A DNA stretch of 64,000 nucleotides. Source: Pelagihabitans sp947500445 (GTDB lineage Bacteria; Bacteroidota; Bacteroidia; Flavobacteriales; Flavobacteriaceae). Positions 63,970 through 64,000 of this stretch are shown here, piece after piece. Below the pieces are notes generated by a model. That model was not told the DNA's origin, did no database searches, and saw only the letters and a list, made by a program, of their open reading frames with translations. The stretch lies in assembly GCF_050589625.1 (NCBI RefSeq), contig NZ_JBNGOP010000002.1, positions 124,001 through 188,000 on the forward strand, given 5' to 3'. A program made the translations under genes and the position numbers. The stretch's first letter is position 1. The number at the start of each line of letters is the position of its first letter.

Positions 63970-64000
63970 AGCCGTTTTCCTTAACCTGATACTTTCATTA

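Overview
The window looks like chromosomal DNA of a marine-type member of the Flavobacteriaceae (Bacteroidota). Pointers are: Bacteroidota-style promoter boxes (TAnnTTTG), a type IX secretion C-terminal domain on a 2028-residue secreted protein, a GIN-domain (DUF2807) lipoprotein, SurA-like pairs, DUF4105 and CarboxypepD_reg-like proteins, and a carotenoid operon of the crtI-crtB-crtZ-crtD-cruF kind. The exact genus cannot be fixed from the sequence alone.

Region by region: 0-3.6 kb holds the end of an RND-efflux outer-membrane protein, a small protein, two short-chain-dehydrogenase-like proteins that both lack the catalytic Tyr and Lys, and a VOC/glyoxalase-fold protein. From 3.6 to 13.8 kb there is an AraC regulator, an NTF2-NTF2-hydrolase fusion, an aldo/keto reductase, two membrane acyltransferases, a GIN lipoprotein, a membrane-anchored AraC regulator and a DUF1028-TPR protein. 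From 14 to 21.6 kb lies a deoxysugar (most likely L-rhamnose) catabolic cluster: fused aldolase/aldehyde dehydrogenase, isomerase, FGGY kinase, FMN-dependent 2-hydroxyacid (lactate) dehydrogenase and an NCS1-like permease. Together these would take the sugar to dihydroxyacetone phosphate plus L-lactaldehyde, then lactate, then pyruvate.

From 21.7 to 27 kb are an AlkA-type glycosylase, an unrecognised single-span membrane protein, and a convergent pair of a long atypical Hsp70 and a small putative co-factor. A tRNA-Leu(GAG) follows. From 27.5 to 34 kb is a carotenoid operon led by a MerR regulator with the CarH adenosylcobalamin light-sensor signature, then crtI, crtB, crtZ, crtD and cruF, with a convergent crtA homologue. 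This predicts light-controlled synthesis of a 1'-hydroxylated, 3-hydroxylated monocyclic xanthophyll (saproxanthin/myxol type). No lycopene cyclase is present in the window.

From 34 to 43.7 kb are a TlpA-like protein lacking one redox Cys, aconitase, and the giant repeat-rich T9SS cargo. From 43.8 to 50.4 kb are a methyltransferase, MoxR ATPase, two SurA-like envelope chaperones, a small conserved protein, a beta-lactamase-fold lipoprotein and RluF. From 50.5 to 56.5 kb are another membrane AraC regulator, a lipocalin-like lipoprotein, a CarboxypepD_reg-like protein, and an undescribed-looking pair: a YbjN-like protein plus a cytoplasmic trypsin-like protease with zinc ribbon. From 56.6 kb to the end are recQ, kdsD, tatC, lptB, pssA and a DUF4105 protein.

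A dispersed element of about 160 bp with 20-bp terminal inverted repeats occurs three times (3.6, 18.8 and 53.9 kb), plus one solitary terminal repeat at 61.86 kb.
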